DNA of 22,581 bases, taken from NCBI GenBank assembly GCA_001953115.1, contig LSSL01003662.1:1-22581 (forward strand). The letters are read 5' to 3'. The notes below the pieces were generated by a model. It saw only the letters and a program-made list of their open reading frames with translations. It was not told the origin of the DNA and did no database searches. The first letter of the stretch is position 1, and the number at the start of each line of letters is the position of its first letter. Below, piece by piece: positions 18,484 through 22,581 of the stretch. The DNA comes from Smittium mucronatum (taxonomy: Eukaryota > Kickxellomycota > Harpellomycetes > Harpellales > Legeriomycetaceae). Both the position numbers and the translations under genes were made by a program.

Positions 18484-20236
18484 CATATACCCTCTTTTTC
18501 CGCTATAAGCCGCGGCTATATAGGGAAAAAGATAAACTCAATAAAGGAGTGTGGCTTCATAAATGAGTGCGGTTATATAAAGGCTCAAAGAAAAAATTTC
18601 GGAATTTTTTAGAATTTATTTTTATTTTTCATACATTTTGAATATGACCACTTTAAAATTTTAATCTTTTTCCTCGATGTTGCATTCAAAAATGTCTGTT
18701 TCCAAAAAAATATCCAAAAGTTTCATGCGTGCATCTTGATCCTCTGGTGATTCATCATCATCGATTTCTTCAAAATCTTCTGTATCTACATGCTTCCCGG
18801 CTTCATCATAAAATTGAATTAAAGTTTTTTTGAAACCGTTCGTGATTTCTGACAACAAAACTGCTTCCTACGATTGTGAAATCCAATTGCAAACTCCTTC
18901 ATAAGAAGCGCGCTTAACTTGGTCTGACGAAGTGTACTCTTATGGCCAGAAATCATCCATTTTTCCCATTGCTTGTGTAAATGACTTTTAAAAGATTTGT
19001 TGACTCTAATATCGAATACTTGAAGAATTTGCGTTAATCATTCAGATATCATAGCCAGTATTGTACCTACTTTTCTAAACTTATCTTTAGTTTCGTCTTT
19101 TTTGTGTCAAGGAGCAGCATCAAGCACGAGAGGTGACTTGTGAGTGAAAAAAGATTCCTTCCGCTTATTCCAGATATTTTCAGTCCACAACGTGTCTCAG
19201 CGGCATTCATCGTGGTCTTTTCGTTGGCTGAGATAACAATTTTTGAAGGAAAGCTTCCTTTGGGAAACTTTTTTCGCTTAAAAATCACATACGTTGGTAG
19301 CTTTCCCCCATCTGCCGTAACACACAAAAAAACCGTAAAACGAGATTTTTCAGGTCAGCAAGAGACGATTCGGATTTCCGATGTTCCGTTTTTAGCCAAA
19401 GTGAAGTTTGATGGTATGTCAAAAGTTACAGGTACTTTTTTCATGCTTCCGATTTGACTCAACTGCAAGTTTTATTTCTTCTCTGCCACTAAATTAACAA
19501 AAGATTCTCTCTTTTGTTCACAATCTGCTATTAAATGTTGATCTACAGAAGTAACAGCTCAACCGGCGATCCTATTTCTTTTCATAAAGTTTTAAATCCA
19601 TTTTGGAGAGCCTTCGAAGCTCGCGAGGTTCATCTTAACTGCGGATTTTCTTGCTTTTTGAAGAATTAATGTACCCGAGTCTTCATGACCTTCAGTACTT
19701 TGGTCGATCATTCAGCTTTTAAGATGAAAAAAAGAGGGTGCCATTTTGCTTTTCTCATTTTCTTGATTGTTTTTCTGCTTTGATTTGGTGTATTTTCAAT
19801 AACATCTGTTAAATTCTTCCAAAGACGGATTACAGGCTCGTTGATTACGGATTTTCTTGCAGCTTTGCGAATAGAGTTTTGATCAGCAAATTTCATTGCT
19901 TCGATTTTCAAGCCGATCTAGTATTATTATTTTCTCTTTTCTGTTTGTTTCATTGTTTTGCGATGCATATCCTTGGCTTGATGACATTTATAACTATCTG
20001 ATTCTTTAATTTCTAATTTATTTTCCAATTAAAACAATTAAAATAGTCGACATTAAACCCTAAGAAATCGCTTCAAAAAAAGCTTTGCGGGGTTTTTTTG
20101 TGTACCTTATTATAACCGCGACTTCATAAAGGGTGCTGATTCATAGAGTTACAGAAAAAGTTTCTGCCTGAATAAACGACTATAAAACCGCAAGTATATA
20201 AAGGGTTGCGGCTATAGTGGAAAATTGGGGATGGTG
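18484..20236 (-). mobile_element. Inactive pogo/Tigger-like DNA transposon (Tc1/mariner superfamily)
   Basis: About 1.75 kb, bounded by imperfect terminal inverted repeats: the left end reads CCCTCTTTTTCCGCTATAAG and the right end, reversed, CCCCAATTTTCCACTATAGC, both followed by CCGC. Exact ends are uncertain (left 18484-18490, right 20230-20236), and I could not confirm a TA target-site duplication. Subterminal copies of a GCGGyTATATAnnG-like motif occur at 18512, 18551 and 18569 on the left and, reversed or related, at 20116, 20188 and 20208 on the right. Such CCGC-rich subterminal repeats are typical of Tigger-type ends. The interior holds a broken transposase on the minus strand. Size and order match a near full-length copy rather than a MITE. 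Confidence 0.75.
18661..19968 (-). pseudogene. Broken pogo/Tigger (DDE, CENP-B-like) transposase
   Basis: Reading right to left on the minus strand, recognisable pieces appear in order. A possible start at 19968 or 19953 is followed by KRK and several stops. A Psq-type HTH (LKIEAMKFADQNSIRKAARK, about 19911-19850) follows, then after a frame change a CENP-B-type second HTH (NFMKRN..VTSVDQ, about 19600-19540), the DDE core start (VPVTFDIPSN.., about 19430-19400), CVTADGGKLPTYVIFKRKKF (about 19325-19265), a second frame change around LVLDAAP (near 19115), and an acidic C-terminus ending at 18661. At least six in-frame stops and two or more frameshifts disable it. The first catalytic Asp position (usually NMDE) reads SMKK, and the second Asp is followed by a stop. 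Family knowledge: pogo transposases cut and paste at TA sites. Confidence 0.85.
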
Positions 20237-22431
20237 ATTTTATCTTATTTAACTAAGCTTAATTACTATTAGTTATTAAGGTTTATATCAATAAAAAGTC
20301 TATAAAATGCATAATTCAGAGATGAAAAATTCGAAAGTTAACTCTTGATTTTATTTATGTCTAATTATTTTAATTGACTGCTTTAAAAGATAGTGGGGAT
20401 ATATTTGATTAAAGGTGAAATATAAATATAAATATAATAAGATAAAATATTTTTATAAGGATTTTATTTCTTTAGACTAATTAAATATATAAATTTAAAA
20501 ATAAAATAAAATATCTAATAATATTAAATTAATAGAATTTTTTATTGTAATATAATGTAATATAATAAAAATCAAATTCATTTGAGCATTACCTTTCATC
20601 AATATTTAGAGCTTAATTGAGCATGGCACATAATCTGATTATAAGTAATGAGGCGATACTAATATGGCGGCATAAATATAATTTCAATATCAGATTATAT
20701 TGCTTTAAATTATAACTATTTGTATTATCTTCGCCTAATTTTTTTGTTTTTATCATTAAATTAAAAATATTAATTTGGTAAATTTTAGTTCAAAATTTTA
20801 GGAATATAGATTCAGAATTTAATTAAAATACAAATTAATTTTGAAATATTAAATTTTGGTAAATCTTTTTATAAACATATTAATTTTCTAAAGATATTAA
20901 TATTAATATGTTTCGTGTTTTTCTCATATATTAAATTTATCATTTAAGACACTTTTTAATTCTAGTAAATACTCTAATATAGTTTATTTGATGTTTTTAC
21001 TAAATAAAATCATATCGGTTTTGAATAAATTAGTAAATTTTAATCATTATTATTAAATTAACGTATAAAAATTAACAATTTTCTAGCAATAATTCTCAAT
21101 ATACTTTCTTAAAATCAAAAATACCAAGATGAAGCAAAATGGGTAAATTTTAAACTTTAAACTACATGTTTTTATTTAATTCGATTCATTTCTATAAAAT
21201 AATTAAAGATAGATTTTTTAATTTTTATAACATAATTATACTCTTATTTCTAAAATCCTTCTTAATATAAAAAATTTTCCCTCAAGGTTATTTTTGGTTA
21301 AAATTTTCCGTAATGGTGCACTATTATAATAAAAAGTAAGCATTATTACATAAAAATATTTGAATAAATTAAAAAAATGAAAATAAAAAAGTATTTCACT
21401 ATTGCTATTTATTTTTGAAAGTTATTTTTTGAGTTTCAATTATTATTATTTTGGTATGAAGCATTAATTTGAAAATAAGTTAAGAATTGTAATAACCCCT
21501 TTTAAAAAAATCAAAGAGTATATTTGGGATTAGTAAAAAATTGCAAAAGTACCTTAGTATTTTTATAAATTATATAATTTATCAACAAAAGATTCAAATC
21601 CCAATAAATGAAATCTTTAATAATCTTTATAAAATCACATATCTATTAAAAATTTAATTGTGCTTAAACCCCAAATTTAATATTTTAAATATAACATTTT
21701 AATTCAAATTAGAAATGAAAAAAATGCTATATAAAAAAATAAAAATCTTGAAATATTATTTTTCATTAAAAAGGTAAAAAAAATCATATTAAACCATGAT
21801 TTATTTTAAGCTTATTTAAAAAATGGGATTGATTTTTAAATAAATAAATAAACTTTTACATATTTTCCATGAAAAGGTATTAATCTAGAAATTATATTCA
21901 ATTATATTCAATTTGAAGAAATTTTTTATTTTTCAAATAAAATAGGGTTTGTAAATAAGTATAGTCTAAATTAATCCAAATGACAAAAAATGAAAAATAT
22001 TTTTTAATACCTTTGTTTGGTAACGTGACTGAGGAACTAATGTAAATTTCATATACAAAAAACTTCGCTTAACTATTGTCCAATATAAATTCAATATTGA
22101 AAAATCGACAAAAATATGCATTTTTTCAGAATTAATTTGTTTTTACAGGATGCTATTTTTTTAATTTAGAGGTTTAATAGTTTTGAAAATTAGGTGAAAT
22201 GAACTGTTAGTATTCAGTCCTGATACCTCTTTTTTATGGTTGGTAAATTGAAAGTGGACATATTAATATACTTCTTAAATAAATTAAAATTTTGATATTT
22301 AAAATTTTTTATAAGAACTTTTAGAATTTTAATTAAATGGGCTAAAAAAATTCATTTTTTTCATATAATAATTATAGCTCTGAAAACTTTAATTACTAAA
22401 TTTTATCTAAATTATTAAATGATAAATACAA
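20237..22431. other. Extremely AT-rich gene-free block
   Basis: About 2.2 kb made almost entirely of A and T, markedly poorer in G and C than the spacers to the left, with dense stops in all six frames and no open frame worth reporting. Short runs such as taaataaataaa (near 21837-21851) and poly-A/T tracts are common. No tRNA, promoter with an associated gene, or mobile-element end was recognised. Confidence 0.7.

Positions 22432-22581
<150 letters not shown>

Overview
The window looks like nuclear DNA from a filamentous, AT-rich fungus. The strongest evidence is an intronless myosin-motor/chitin synthase fusion (class V type, with a C-terminal DEK_C domain), an architecture characteristic of fungi. 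Spliceosomal introns with GT..AG ends interrupt three other genes, and one gene encodes a DED1/DDX3-type RNA helicase. The very low GC of intergenic DNA, short introns and several GTAC-type donor sites would suit an early-diverging lineage such as the gut fungi (Harpellales/Kickxellomycotina), but that placement is inference.

Layout, left to right. (i) 1-116: the possible 5' end of an unrecognised minus-strand gene cut by the window edge. (ii) 117-1399: AT-rich spacer with C/G homopolymers and, directly beside the helicase stop codon, a G-rich (GGGTAA)-like tract. (iii) 1400-3584, minus: DED1-like DEAD-box helicase, two exons. (iv) 3585-5255: divergent intergenic region with CCAAT boxes on both sides and an unexplained GC-richer island. 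(v) 5256-7907, plus: a six-exon gene for a basic protein with three AT-hook-like motifs and a Tudor/PWWP-like domain, probably a chromatin protein. (vi) 7949-13933, minus: the chitin synthase, tail to tail with (v), only 41 bases between stop codons. (vii) 13934-16423: gene-poor spacer with an (ATT)n microsatellite. (viii) 16424-16907, minus: a small three-exon gene whose 90-residue product resembles Mediator subunit 9. (ix) 17100-17600: a decayed coding remnant. (x) about 18484-20236: a dead pogo/Tigger-like DNA transposon, transposase on the minus strand, with repeated CCGC-containing terminal and subterminal motifs. (xi) 20237-22431: an extremely AT-rich block without genes. (xii) 22432-22581: a long (TAC)n microsatellite running off the window end.

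The genes do not form a pathway or operon. They are housekeeping functions (translation initiation, cell-wall synthesis, probable transcription/chromatin roles) followed by a gene-poor, transposon- and repeat-bearing flank. I found no bacterial, viral or CRISPR features and no convincing tRNA, rRNA or snRNA gene. The least routine items are the altered nucleotide-pocket motifs of the chitin synthase motor, the AT-hook/Tudor gene with an in-frame retainable intron, the tiny MED9-like gene and the transposon fossil.
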